Under the pieces are notes generated by a model. That model saw only the letters and a program-made list of their open reading frames with translations, searched no databases and had not been told where the DNA came from. 64,000 bases of DNA. Origin: Paludibacteraceae bacterium. Its GTDB lineage: Bacteria; Bacteroidota; Bacteroidia; Bacteroidales; Paludibacteraceae. Position numbers and translations under genes: made by a program. This document shows positions 32,628 through 41,041 of the stretch, piece by piece (position 1 is the first letter of the stretch; every line of letters begins with the position of its first letter). Location: contig JAKSLB010000010.1 of NCBI GenBank assembly GCA_024401435.1, positions 1-64,000 of the forward strand, written 5' to 3'.

Positions 32628-33920
32628 TTAATCCCTATAGTTTAATTCGTCAGCAATTAACTGGTTTAACACTCCTCTCCAAACAATAGGAGAAACAACG
32701 TTTCCTTTATTTCCGCCAACTATAACCATTTCCCCCTCTTTCGAAGATAAAAATACGCCCGCAGAATTAAGATCTTGTAAATCACCTATCAATTGTTTGT
32801 GCCAATCTTCAGTCCAAGTAACTCCATTATCATAAGAAGCATAACATTTAGAAGAATAGGTTCCGTCAGATAACTGACCACCAACAATACTTAATGTATT
32901 ATTATAATTGTAAACCATAGGATTGACAAGATAAGGAATTGTTCCATCAGAAGGGATCAATTGATAAAAACCACCCTTATAATCAACAGACCATATAGAA
33001 CCGTTATCATCTTTAGTAACATAGATATACCCCAACTGTGTAGCAGCTGATTCTGTAGTAAATGTCACAAAATTTTCTAATGAAAATTCAGATGGTAGTT
33101 CAGAAACTTTAGTAAAATCGGAACTATCCTTAGCCATAGCATATAAAGATCTTTCGGCAATAGCCCATAATTTACCATCTAATTCAAAAAGGATATAATC
33201 CATTTTAGAGCAATCTAACTTACTAAACGTAAGTTTATCTATATCACCTACATAAAGTTCTTTATTGCTATCTTGAAGATATAACTTTCCATTGAACATA
33301 GACAAAGTATTCCAATTGAAAGATGTATTCTCAATATTTTTCTTCGTCCATTTCTGACCATTCGTTTCAGAGGAGAAACAATAATTATTTCCATCCGCTG
33401 TTTGACAGAACCAATACCAAATATTCTTATCAACAATAGATTTTTGAGTGATAACTACCTCATCAATATCTAAAGAACACTTTTCCTGCCAAGAAAAAGC
33501 AGATACATCAAACTTATGAACACGCAAATCAAAATCATACACCTTCTGATTGGTTCCATCTTCGGATATAGCCAATATTTGAAGAGGAGAAGAAAAATTC
33601 ATCGCAGTTCCATTAGAGAAATTTTTCCATTCTTTATCATCCTTATATTTATATTTAATAGAAGGGGTGGATGTATATCCATAAAAGAACATATTCATTT
33701 TAGAGACATTACTTCCAAAAGCTAAGGAATCATAATTATAGATTACACTTTCAACGTCGTTGATAACAAATGTTGTTGATTTAAAATTCGTTGATACAAC
33801 AGATCGAATACGAGGATCTTCTCTATTAAAATCAGTCGTCAAATCTTCGTCTTTATCACAAGAAACTGTTATCAAAGGCAAAGAAAGGAAAAAAAGATAT
33901 CCTAAATTTTTAAAACTCAT
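32628..33920 (-). CDS. DUF6242-like beta-propeller lipoprotein
   Basis: 430 residues with lipobox FLSLPLITVSC (Cys ~21) and acidic linker DKDEDL. The N-terminal part (to ~150) is a domain with IRSVVSTNFKSTTFVINDVE and repeated strands; the C-terminal ~280 residues have propeller-like repeats (SMFNGKLYLQDSNKELYVGD, LFELDGKLWAIAERSLYAMA, CYASYDNGVTWTEDW with an Asp-box). The architecture recalls DUF6242 lipoproteins of Bacteroidales. Probably surface-exposed; ligand unknown. Single -7 box upstream. Confidence 0.7.
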   Translation of the reverse strand: MSFKNLGYLFFLSLPLITVSCDKDEDLTTDFNREDPRIRSVVSTNFKSTTFVINDVESVIYNYDSLAFGSNVSKMNMFFYGYTSTPSIKYKYKDDKEWKNFSNGTAMNFSSPLQILAISEDGTNQKVYDFDLRVHKFDVSAFSWQEKCSLDIDEVVITQKSIVDKNIWYWFCQTADGNNYCFSSETNGQKWTKKNIENTSFNWNTLSMFNGKLYLQDSNKELYVGDIDKLTFSKLDCSKMDYILFELDGKLWAIAERSLYAMAKDSSDFTKVSELPSEFSLENFVTFTTESAATQLGYIYVTKDDNGSIWSVDYKGGFYQLIPSDGTIPYLVNPMVYNYNNTLSIVGGQLSDGTYSSKCYASYDNGVTWTEDWHKQLIGDLQDLNSAGVFLSSKEGEMVIVGGNKGNVVSPIVWRGVLNQLIADELNYRD

Positions 33921-33948
33921 ACTAATATTATTTTCTCAAAATATCACG

Positions 33949-33956
33949 CAAATGTA
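33949..33956 (-). promoter_or_regulatory. -7 box TACATTTG
   Basis: Perfect TAnnTTTG on the minus strand ~28 bp before the ATG at 33920; likely drives the lipoprotein and PfkB kinase. Confidence 0.6.
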
Positions 33957-33983
33957 GTAAAAATATACAAGAACACAGCGCAA

Positions 33984-35405
33984 CTAAGCTCTATTTTTAA
34001 GACGAGTATTTAAGGAATACTTCAAATACTCTTTTGCTTCTTTCTCTTTTAAGTTGGGTAACTTACTATTTAATTCTTCTACATAAGCGACTTGGACATT
34101 ATAATCCAAACTTTCAAACTTACGTTTCAAATCTTCCTGTATCATACTTTCCGGGAAGAATGAAGTAAGGACCTCACTGTAAAAATCAACACAAAGTTTC
34201 TCTTTGTCAGATTTGTTCATTTTCAACAAATTTTGATGGAATGAATTACCAACGATCTTAATAAAGAAAATCCAATTGGTAATAGCGCGACGTTTCTGAC
34301 CTGGCACCGACACTTTATTTCCAATAGAATAATTGAAGTATAACTCACTCTCACCCTCATTGGCCATGCGTTCCAATTCAGCTTGCGCAGGTTTGATAAC
34401 ATATCGTTCAAAATCACAACTATCAGAGAACTTATCTTCACAATTGAGAATTTCTCGTAAGTGTGTATCTGTGATATTGACCATTAGTTTATCACTGTTC
34501 TTATATTGAGAACACAACTCATATAAACGTAATGTCGTATACGATTTTGTACGCATAGTCGTACTCAAATTCATAGTTGTGTAATTACCAAGAGCGGTGA
34601 TACGATTGACCAAACTGACCATAGTCGGACTTAACTCCACATATACAGATTTCCCCCATTTCGCCATTTCCAACTTTGTCACCAAAGCAATGGATTGCCA
34701 CGTTCCATTTTCATCCACAAAATCAACACATAGTTTCTTTTGTAGTTCAGACAAACTTCTACGAAGAGACATATTACTGTTTGCACAACCCACACTCACC
34801 AACTCTGCCGTTGGTACATCCATACAAGCGCCACCAAAGATTTGAGGATTACTTTTTTGGAAGTTGGCTATCATATAGTTGACAAACTTCTTTTGGATCA
34901 ATGTAAACTTTTGTCTTGCTTGTGTCAATCTATTACTCTGAAAGAACGTAACATCCGTCACCGAATTCAAGTCCTTGTCCTGCATTTTATTGAACAATTC
35001 CTCTCCAGCTTTCGATTTCAGATAATTAGAATAATAGCGTTCCATCGGACGACGTATTTTATACAAAATGTCCTTTTGGAAATCCGTCATATTATCGGGG
35101 GATATAACATCGTATAAGGTAAAAGAAAATTGATGATTTCGAAACTCATCGTATAATGGTGAGAAGAAATGATAGTCAGAATCAGGAGATTCAAACATTT
35201 CGAAAACGGATCTTTTGGTATAAAGATTCACCCCACCATCTTCCCGAAAGGAATATGGTACACAATTATCGATTATGAGTCCTATTTTAGCTTTCTTACA
35301 AATAGGGTCAGTTGAATCTGCAAAATTTCGAATGATCTGATAAGCAATATCCAAAATTTGCTTTAATTCCTCCCCTTCTGCAACCTTATCAATGTTATTT
35401 TCCAT
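33984..35405 (-). CDS. RepB/Rep_3-type replication initiator
   Basis: 473 residues from MENNIDKVAEG; 15 extra codons are open upstream, but a -7 box at 35428-35435 lies between, which fixes this start. The Rep_3 (PF01051) layout is visible: SNRLTQARQKFTLIQKKFV (helix after the N-terminal extension), SNMSLRRSLSELQKKL, TKSYTTLRLYELCSQYKN and NWIFFIKIVG, i.e. two winged-helix halves. Such proteins bind iterons and open the origin of theta-replicating plasmids. Here ~1.3 kb of 20-bp repeats lies directly upstream, with partial copies within 65 bp of the -7 box, suggesting autorepression. Neighbours on both sides are chromosomal-type genes; no partition or mobilisation gene is adjacent. Confidence 0.85.
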   Translation of the reverse strand: MENNIDKVAEGEELKQILDIAYQIIRNFADSTDPICKKAKIGLIIDNCVPYSFREDGGVNLYTKRSVFEMFESPDSDYHFFSPLYDEFRNHQFSFTLYDVISPDNMTDFQKDILYKIRRPMERYYSNYLKSKAGEELFNKMQDKDLNSVTDVTFFQSNRLTQARQKFTLIQKKFVNYMIANFQKSNPQIFGGACMDVPTAELVSVGCANSNMSLRRSLSELQKKLCVDFVDENGTWQSIALVTKLEMAKWGKSVYVELSPTMVSLVNRITALGNYTTMNLSTTMRTKSYTTLRLYELCSQYKNSDKLMVNITDTHLREILNCEDKFSDSCDFERYVIKPAQAELERMANEGESELYFNYSIGNKVSVPGQKRRAITNWIFFIKIVGNSFHQNLLKMNKSDKEKLCVDFYSEVLTSFFPESMIQEDLKRKFESLDYNVQVAYVEELNSKLPNLKEKEAKEYLKYSLNTRLKNRA

Positions 35406-35427
35406 ATACAAGCATACTAATTTTTGG

Positions 35428-35435
35428 CAAATATA
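35428..35435 (-). promoter_or_regulatory. -7 box TATATTTG of the rep gene
   Basis: Perfect TAnnTTTG on the minus strand, 22 bp before the chosen ATG. Repeats with TTCCGCAC start ~30 bp farther upstream. Confidence 0.6.
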
Positions 35436-35464
35436 ACAAAGTTTCCACAAAAAGATAGCATTTT

Positions 35465-36760
35465 ATCCGCATTTTTTTTCATTTCTTCCGCACAAACATT
35501 TCATTTCTTCCGCACAAATCTTCTAAACTGCTGATATATAAAGGATTTTTCGAACAGTCTAAAATATAAAATAAAAAAATAAATAATAACAAAATTTAAA
35601 ATAAGGGGATTCTTTCATTTGAATTTATATTTCAATCTATTTTAGATTCAATTTTTTATTACTGCAAAAGTAACATTTCTTCCGCACTCACACAGAAATA
35701 CACAGGAAAGTTCTCAACAAAAAGCACTGCGGAAAAAATGTTATCTTTAAGACAAAAATGGTTGGTAATCCATTTCAAAAATCTATCTAAGATAGTCATA
35801 GAACCACCTATGGAAAGTACAGCGGAAAAAATGTTATCTTTTTCTGCCAAAAACGTTAGGATAAAATAACATTTTTTCCGCAGAGAAGGAATCTATTGAG
35901 TGCGGAATTTTTGTTACCTTTATGTTTTTCGAAAGATAACAATTTTTCCACACAAATATTCAGTAAATAATTAATAGTAAATGATTTATAGAATCTATGT
36001 AGAATAATAAGTATTGTAAAAAGATAACAAAAGTTCCGCTGTTTACAACTCAATATACAGGTTGAGAGTGCGGAAGAATTGTTATCTTTTGAAGCAATTC
36101 AAAGAGGATAAAAGATAACAAAAGTTCCACAGTATTTTATATACATTTGAACCTCAGGATATTACAATTTTATGCGGAAAAAATATTATCTTTCAATTCG
36201 ATGATAAGCACCCAAAAGATAACAAAATTTCCGCTTATTAAGCTATAAAAAGCAGGTCCTCAGTTCTGCGAAAGTGCGGAAGAATTGTGTTCTTTTTGTT
36301 CGAAAATATTGGATAGTATCAGAGTCAAAAGGTAACAAAATTTCCGCTGTTTTTTATATGCCATTGAACTTCAATCTATTATGATTTTGTGCGGAAAATT
36401 TGTTATGTTTTCATCAGAAAAAAAGCACCCAAAAGATAACAAAATTTCCGCCTATTAAGTTATAAAATGCAGGTCCTCAGTTCTGCGAAAGTGCGGAAGA
36501 ATTGTGTTCTTTTTGTTCGAAAATATTGGATAGTATCAGAGTCAAAAGGTAACAAAATTTCCGCTGTTTTTTATATGCTATTGAACTTCAATCTATTATG
36601 ATTTTGTGCGGAAAATTTGTTATGTTTTATGTTTGTTTGTATCAGCTAAAAGACAACAATTTTTCCGCATAAATGAACCTATTTTCCGCAATAGAGATAA
36701 CAAAAGTTCCGCAGATGGTTAACAATTTTTCCGCACAAAAATGTCTGTTACCTTTTAGAC
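35465..36760. repeat. Iteron-like array, candidate origin of replication
   Basis: About 21 full copies of a 20-21-bp motif, consensus AAAGATAACAAAANTTCCGC, plus several half copies. Twelve are in this orientation (starts near 35667, 35863, 35932, 36020, 36111, 36215, 36328, 36432, 36545, 36649, 36693, 36717). Nine are inverted (near 35728, 35821, 35901, 36069, 36173, 36275, 36390, 36492, 36607). From 36069 to 36669 the two orientations strictly alternate with spacing ~42/60/53/62 bp. The interval is very AT-rich between motifs and has no credible gene. Together with the adjacent Rep gene it looks like an iteron origin. Confidence 0.8.
36206..36629. repeat. 217-bp tandem duplication inside the iteron array
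   Basis: The segment 36206-36412 recurs at 36423-36629 with an offset of 217 bp and only a few substitutions (for example CTTATTAAGC against CCTATTAAGT). Each copy carries four iterons, two in each orientation. Confidence 0.85.
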
Positions 36761-36842
36761 AAAGGGGTTTTACAATTTTGTAAAATAATATATAAAATAG
36801 AAGATAAAATCAATTAATTATAATAAGACGGTTGTTTAAAAT

Positions 36843-37268
36843 TTAAAAATTAGAATCATACAATTCAAATTCTTTCGGATTGGGACCATATTCATTTTCT
36901 TCTGGCTGTCCCTCCTTTTTATAGAGCAATACATTCGCAAGAATTATGAATGATAAAACCAGAATTCTAGGCAAAGTATATTTTGCACAAAATAGGAAAC
37001 AGATATAAATAGGTAATATAGAGAAGATCGCCCAAATCTCTTTTTTCCCCATGTCATGTAGTCTTCGAATGGCAACAGAATAAGTTGGACAGATGAAAAT
37101 AATGCTGATACCTATATATACAGATATATCAAATCTCAATTTAAGATCCGCATATATGACCGAAAAAAGTAATAGGATTATAAAGACAAAGAAAGTAAAA
37201 AATTCTTTTCTTCTTGCGCGACCATGGAAATTCCCATAATTTTTAAAACATTTAATAATCCACTTCAT
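36843..37268 (-). CDS. DUF805 family inner-membrane protein
   Basis: 141 residues with four hydrophobic segments. Family features: CFKNYGNFHGRARRKEFFTF at the N-terminus and YSVAIRRLHDMGKKEIWAI in the second half, then a Pro/Glu-rich tail (EGQPEENEYGPNP). DUF805 proteins (YhaH-like) are small polytopic membrane proteins of unknown function. The upstream RDD gene ends 4 bp away, so the two form an operon. Confidence 0.85.
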   Translation of the reverse strand: MKWIIKCFKNYGNFHGRARRKEFFTFFVFIILLLFSVIYADLKLRFDISVYIGISIIFICPTYSVAIRRLHDMGKKEIWAIFSILPIYICFLFCAKYTLPRILVLSFIILANVLLYKKEGQPEENEYGPNPKEFELYDSNF

Positions 37269-37272
37269 ATTA

Positions 37273-37983
37273 TTATTCTATTGTTTGGTAATAATTATAA
37301 TCATTATAGATTTGAATAAGGAAATTTCGTTTATTGTAATGTTTCATATCTATTTCCTTTTTTTTACTAATCATAGTAGCGATTTCATCGAGTTGTGCTG
37401 AATAGTTATTATCATATAGTGCTTTGAGAATAAGTTGAATATCTTTTTCTTCCAGTTTTGAAAGTTCTTCTAATTTATATATGGGTTTATAATTTATTTC
37501 AACATATTGGTAATCTGTACTTAATGAAACTTTTACATCTTTTGCATTTCCCTCGCATACAATGTAGGATCCAGAAGCCATATCACCTAATCGCTGACCA
37601 TGTTTGGTAATCATGATCAATCCTACAATATATATATCTATTGGGTAAAGAATCCATCGAATAAAACATTGTTGAAAAGAGGGCGGTTGACAATTGTCTG
37701 TGATAACTTTGATTTTTAATGCATACTTACCAATGGTTTTCCCATGTAAAAGGAATTCTAACATTAAATTTATAAGGTATATAAATACATATGTAAAAAT
37801 CAAAATGTGTTTTTGGGTTGACCATGAAATGTATTGATTATCTATGAGATAAAGGGAAAATAAGACAAGAGCGGTTTGGATAGCACGATCAATTATAACG
37901 GCAAAAAAACGTTTTCCAATTGATGCTAATTTATAATTTAGTTGAACGTATTGTCCGTTGGTTATTTTTAGAGTATCTAACAT
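37273..37983 (-). CDS. RDD family membrane protein
   Basis: 236 residues. The RDD pattern is visible in ASIGKRFFAVIIDRAIQ, with further segments KTIGKYALKIKVITDN and IMITKHGQRLGDMASGSYIV. Three to four membrane spans are followed by a ~90-residue cytoplasmic C-terminus. RDD proteins are thought to be ion-transport or membrane-stress related. It is the first gene of a two-gene operon with DUF805, divergent from the SpoIIM/MoxR operon; the two share the 38.0-kb promoter region. Confidence 0.85.
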   Translation of the reverse strand: MLDTLKITNGQYVQLNYKLASIGKRFFAVIIDRAIQTALVLFSLYLIDNQYISWSTQKHILIFTYVFIYLINLMLEFLLHGKTIGKYALKIKVITDNCQPPSFQQCFIRWILYPIDIYIVGLIMITKHGQRLGDMASGSYIVCEGNAKDVKVSLSTDYQYVEINYKPIYKLEELSKLEEKDIQLILKALYDNNYSAQLDEIATMISKKKEIDMKHYNKRNFLIQIYNDYNYYQTIE

Positions 37984-38021
37984 AAGAATTAAGTAATTGT
38001 TTATTTCTTACTTTATCACAA

Positions 38022-38029
38022 CAAAAATA
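38022..38029 (-). promoter_or_regulatory. -7 box TATTTTTG (RDD operon)
   Basis: Perfect TAnnTTTG on the minus strand, 38 bp before the RDD ATG. Confidence 0.6.
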
Positions 38030-38042
38030 ATAAAAATAAATA

Positions 38043-38050
38043 TATCTTTG
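38043..38050 (+). promoter_or_regulatory. -7 box TATCTTTG (SpoIIM-MoxR operon)
   Basis: Perfect TAnnTTTG 22 bp before the ATG at 38073. The two divergent boxes are only 13 bp apart. Confidence 0.65.
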
Positions 38051-38072
38051 TTGTTGCAATAAAGGTGATTTT

Positions 38073-39038
38073 ATGAAGGAAAACATTTTTGTTAGAAAAA
38101 ATAAGGATAAATGGGAGGAGTATGAACGTAAGGTCTCCAATCCTCAGCAGTTATCCACACAACACATTTCTGATATATACCAAGATTTAACGGCAGATTT
38201 GGCATATGCTCAAGGACATTTTCCAGAAGCACGAGTCACCTCTTATTTAAATAATCTTGTTCTTTCATTGCATGGGTATCTTTATCAGCCCAAACAACGT
38301 TCTTTTCTATCGATTATTACTTTTTTCACAGAATATGTACCAAAGACTGTTGCTGAATCTCATGTTGAAATGAAAATTGCCTTTGTCATTTTTTCTTTAT
38401 TTACGATAGCAGGAGTTATACTGGCTGTACAAGATATACAGAATATTATTGATACGTTAGGTCCTAGTTATGTGGAGATGACATTGGAAAATATTAACAA
38501 TGGTGTTCCTACAGATGTTTATGGTGATTCTATGCAAAGTGATATGTTTTTGTATATTGTGTTGAATAATTTACGGGTTGATTTAATAACTTATATGTAT
38601 GGAATTGTTCCAATATTGGGTCCAGGCTATATTATGATGAATAATGGTGTTATGTTGGGTGAGTTTCAAACCCTATTCTTTTTAAATGGAGTCGGTTTTC
38701 AGTCGATGACAGCCATCTGGATTCATGGAACAATCGAAATCTCCACTATTATTATAGCTAGTGCGGCTTCGCTTAGATTAGGATTAGGTTGGGTATTTCC
38801 TGGTACGTATTCAAGAAAAGAGGCTTTGAAACAAAGTGGTTTGAAGAGTGTCAAGATACTTATTTCGATTTTACCATTGACTATTTTGGCTGCTTTTTTG
38901 GAAAGTTTTGCCACTCGACATACAGAATGGCCATTATTTGTTAAGTTACTAATTATCGGAGGTTCTTTAGCTTTTATATTGTTTTACTATGTTTTTTTAC
39001 CTCATCAAATTAGAAAAAGAAGGGAGGGGATGATATGA
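38073..39038 (+). CDS. SpoIIM/stage II sporulation protein M family membrane protein
   Basis: 321 residues. A soluble N-terminal part (KDKWEEYERKVSNPQQLS, SDIYQDLTADLAYAQGHFP) is followed by five to six membrane segments; GPGYIMMNNGVMLGEF and AIWIHGTIEISTIIIASAA are typical of the SpoIIM/DUF95 family. In Bacteroidetes this gene travels with RDD, DUF4129-like, DUF4350-like, MoxR and DUF58 genes. The family function outside sporulation is not known. It overlaps the next gene by 4 bp. Confidence 0.88.
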   Translation: MKENIFVRKNKDKWEEYERKVSNPQQLSTQHISDIYQDLTADLAYAQGHFPEARVTSYLNNLVLSLHGYLYQPKQRSFLSIITFFTEYVPKTVAESHVEMKIAFVIFSLFTIAGVILAVQDIQNIIDTLGPSYVEMTLENINNGVPTDVYGDSMQSDMFLYIVLNNLRVDLITYMYGIVPILGPGYIMMNNGVMLGEFQTLFFLNGVGFQSMTAIWIHGTIEISTIIIASAASLRLGLGWVFPGTYSRKEALKQSGLKSVKILISILPLTILAAFLESFATRHTEWPLFVKLLIIGGSLAFILFYYVFLPHQIRKRREGMI

Positions 39039-39832
39039 AAAACAAGTATCGTTTGAAAGTCACGTTCCTTTTCTTATTATCTTTTCTTTACTCCTTTGGT
39101 CAGCAAGATACTGATTTTTCTTTTTCGGAGGAGGATTCTATTGTTGCACAGGCGGATTCTACGGCTGCATATATCCTCAACGCGGAAGATTCTACTATTG
39201 TAGTAGCTGATTTAGATGAGGACGATGAATTACCCCGAGATACCTTTTTAACTTATAATCCAGAAAGTATTGATTATTTGAAATCCAATACCCATTATGG
39301 TCCTGGTCAAAAAATGAAGAAATTTGAAAAGGGGAAAAAATCAAAAGATGAGAAATCTAGGTTTCTTAGTGAAATAGTTGAATTTATAGAGTCGATTAAT
39401 GGGGAAATATTTATAATAGCATTGATTATTTTTATTGTCTGCATTATCTTTATTTCTCTATTTGTTTTTTATAAGAATCATTATTATCATAAGAAATATG
39501 GAGATTCAGGATTAAAAAAAACGGAAAATGAACAGGTTGAGACTGTGGATTTATTAAATCAGGCTTTACAAAGTAAAAATTATAATGAGGCAGTAAAAAT
39601 TGTTTATGTACAAACATTGGCATGGTTAAATAACCATCAGATGATTCATTGGGAGTTGTCGAAGACTCCTTCTGAATATTATTATGAAGTGAAAGATCAT
39701 TCTTTACGAAAACCGTTTAAAGAATTGACACATATATTTTTATTAGCGCGTTATGATAATGTGATGGTTGATTGTGAGATGTATGAATCAGCACAAAAAT
39801 ATAAACAACAAATTTTATCGATGACGAAATGA
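39035..39832 (+). CDS. DUF4129-like membrane protein
   Basis: 265 residues with a signal sequence (FLFLLSFLYSFG), an acidic low-complexity stretch (VADLDEDDELPRD), one membrane span near residues 124-147, and a cytoplasmic C-terminal domain (LNQALQSKNYNEAVKIVYVQ, then WELSKTPSEYYYEV and LARYDNVMVDCEMY). The C-terminal layout is that of DUF4129-type proteins in MoxR operons. It overlaps both neighbours by 4 bp, so all are translated as one unit. Probably a membrane partner of the MoxR/DUF58 system. Confidence 0.75.
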   Translation: MKNKYRLKVTFLFLLSFLYSFGQQDTDFSFSEEDSIVAQADSTAAYILNAEDSTIVVADLDEDDELPRDTFLTYNPESIDYLKSNTHYGPGQKMKKFEKGKKSKDEKSRFLSEIVEFIESINGEIFIIALIIFIVCIIFISLFVFYKNHYYHKKYGDSGLKKTENEQVETVDLLNQALQSKNYNEAVKIVYVQTLAWLNNHQMIHWELSKTPSEYYYEVKDHSLRKPFKELTHIFLLARYDNVMVDCEMYESAQKYKQQILSMTK

Positions 39833-41040
39833 AAGGAAAAATAAGAAATATAATATTCATGTTTTCCCTTTTTGTTTTGGGAGCTTGTAATAATAGTGAT
39901 AATCATACCAATTGGGCACCTCATTTCTTAGCCAATCATGATCCTTTTGGCACCGCTATTTTTAGAGACCTTGTTATAGCTTCAGATCCTGGTCATCCAA
40001 AATTTTATGATGATGAGATGATTGTTTATAAAAAAGATGATCTTCAAGGAGAAGAGCAAGGGATGAAGCACAACTTCTTGTATGTTACATGTTCTAATGA
40101 TCCTATTGATACTACTATGATATGGAAGCAAAATGAAAATGGATATTCTACAATTGTCGCTGCTTCTCAATCATTTATACTAGAAGATTTTGCTGAAGAA
40201 GTAGAAAAAAACAAAGGATGTTTGACATCTGTTATTACAAATCTTGTGACACAAAAGAAGTATAATTATCCGACCCAAATGTGTAAGTCACGTGTTTTTG
40301 ATAATCCTGTCGATGAATTTTTACAACGATACATCGCTTATGAAGAAATAGCAACCATTGATTCTGCACCTGTAGCCATTCGGTATATACATCCGAACGG
40401 TTCAAGTCTTATTTTTGTCTCAATGCCTCTGTTGTTTACTAATTATGGTGCCTTATATGAAGAAAATGCAGAATTGATTATTGACTTTTTTAGAATAGCT
40501 GGTGGTCATAGCTGGTATTGTTTCTTCCATATGGATGAAAAGAATAAAGAGGCAGCATATTATGAAACAAGTAAAATAAAATCAGAAACGAATAGCGAGT
40601 CTTCTGTAGATTCGGGTGTTATGCTTCGTGATTTAATAGAATATGCCATTATTGGTGTATTTATAGGTTTTTTGCTATTTTTTGCGCGACGTCGAGAGAG
40701 AATAATTCCTGTTATGGAAAAGCCTCAAAATAAGTCTATCGATTTTGCTAAACAGATTAGTAAGAATTATATGTGGAAAGAGGAATATGGTGTTATCTTA
40801 CGAAAAAAGTTTGTTGTGTTTATTGATACGTTACAAGAAAAAACAAATATCAATCTGAATGATTTGGAACATTTCAGTTCCAATATAGCGACATTGGAAA
40901 AATTAACACAAGAGAATAGATTGAATTTATTTTTTCAAAATTTATTCAAAATACATGAAAATAAAAAAATCGAGGTCTCATATGAAGAAATGAGGTATTA
41001 TATAACAAAAATGAATTTGATAATCAGTAAATTAAAATAA
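39829..41040 (+). CDS. DUF4350-like lipoprotein/membrane protein of the MoxR operon
   Basis: 403 residues. N-terminal lipobox-like FSLFVLGAC (Cys ~18), then a DUF4350-like domain (NHDPFGTAIFRDLVIASDP, IVAASQSFILEDFAEEVEKN, SSLIFVSMPLLFTNYG). A single membrane span near residues 270-288 (IIGVFIGFLLFFARRR) and a cytoplasmic tail of ~110 residues. It fits the proteins found between DUF4129 and MoxR genes in Bacteroidetes. Molecular function unknown. Confidence 0.75.
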   Translation: MKGKIRNIIFMFSLFVLGACNNSDNHTNWAPHFLANHDPFGTAIFRDLVIASDPGHPKFYDDEMIVYKKDDLQGEEQGMKHNFLYVTCSNDPIDTTMIWKQNENGYSTIVAASQSFILEDFAEEVEKNKGCLTSVITNLVTQKKYNYPTQMCKSRVFDNPVDEFLQRYIAYEEIATIDSAPVAIRYIHPNGSSLIFVSMPLLFTNYGALYEENAELIIDFFRIAGGHSWYCFFHMDEKNKEAAYYETSKIKSETNSESSVDSGVMLRDLIEYAIIGVFIGFLLFFARRRERIIPVMEKPQNKSIDFAKQISKNYMWKEEYGVILRKKFVVFIDTLQEKTNINLNDLEHFSSNIATLEKLTQENRLNLFFQNLFKIHENKKIEVSYEEMRYYITKMNLIISKLK

Positions 41041-41041
41041 T

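Noticed and set aside
35659-36053. Short ORFs inside the repeat array
   Set aside because: They run through the iterons themselves, have no domain or ribosome binding site, and their composition follows the motif.
35465-36760. CRISPR array interpretation of the 20-bp repeats
   Set aside because: Orientation alternates, spacing is irregular outside the duplicated unit, spacers repeat with the 217-bp unit, and no cas genes are near.
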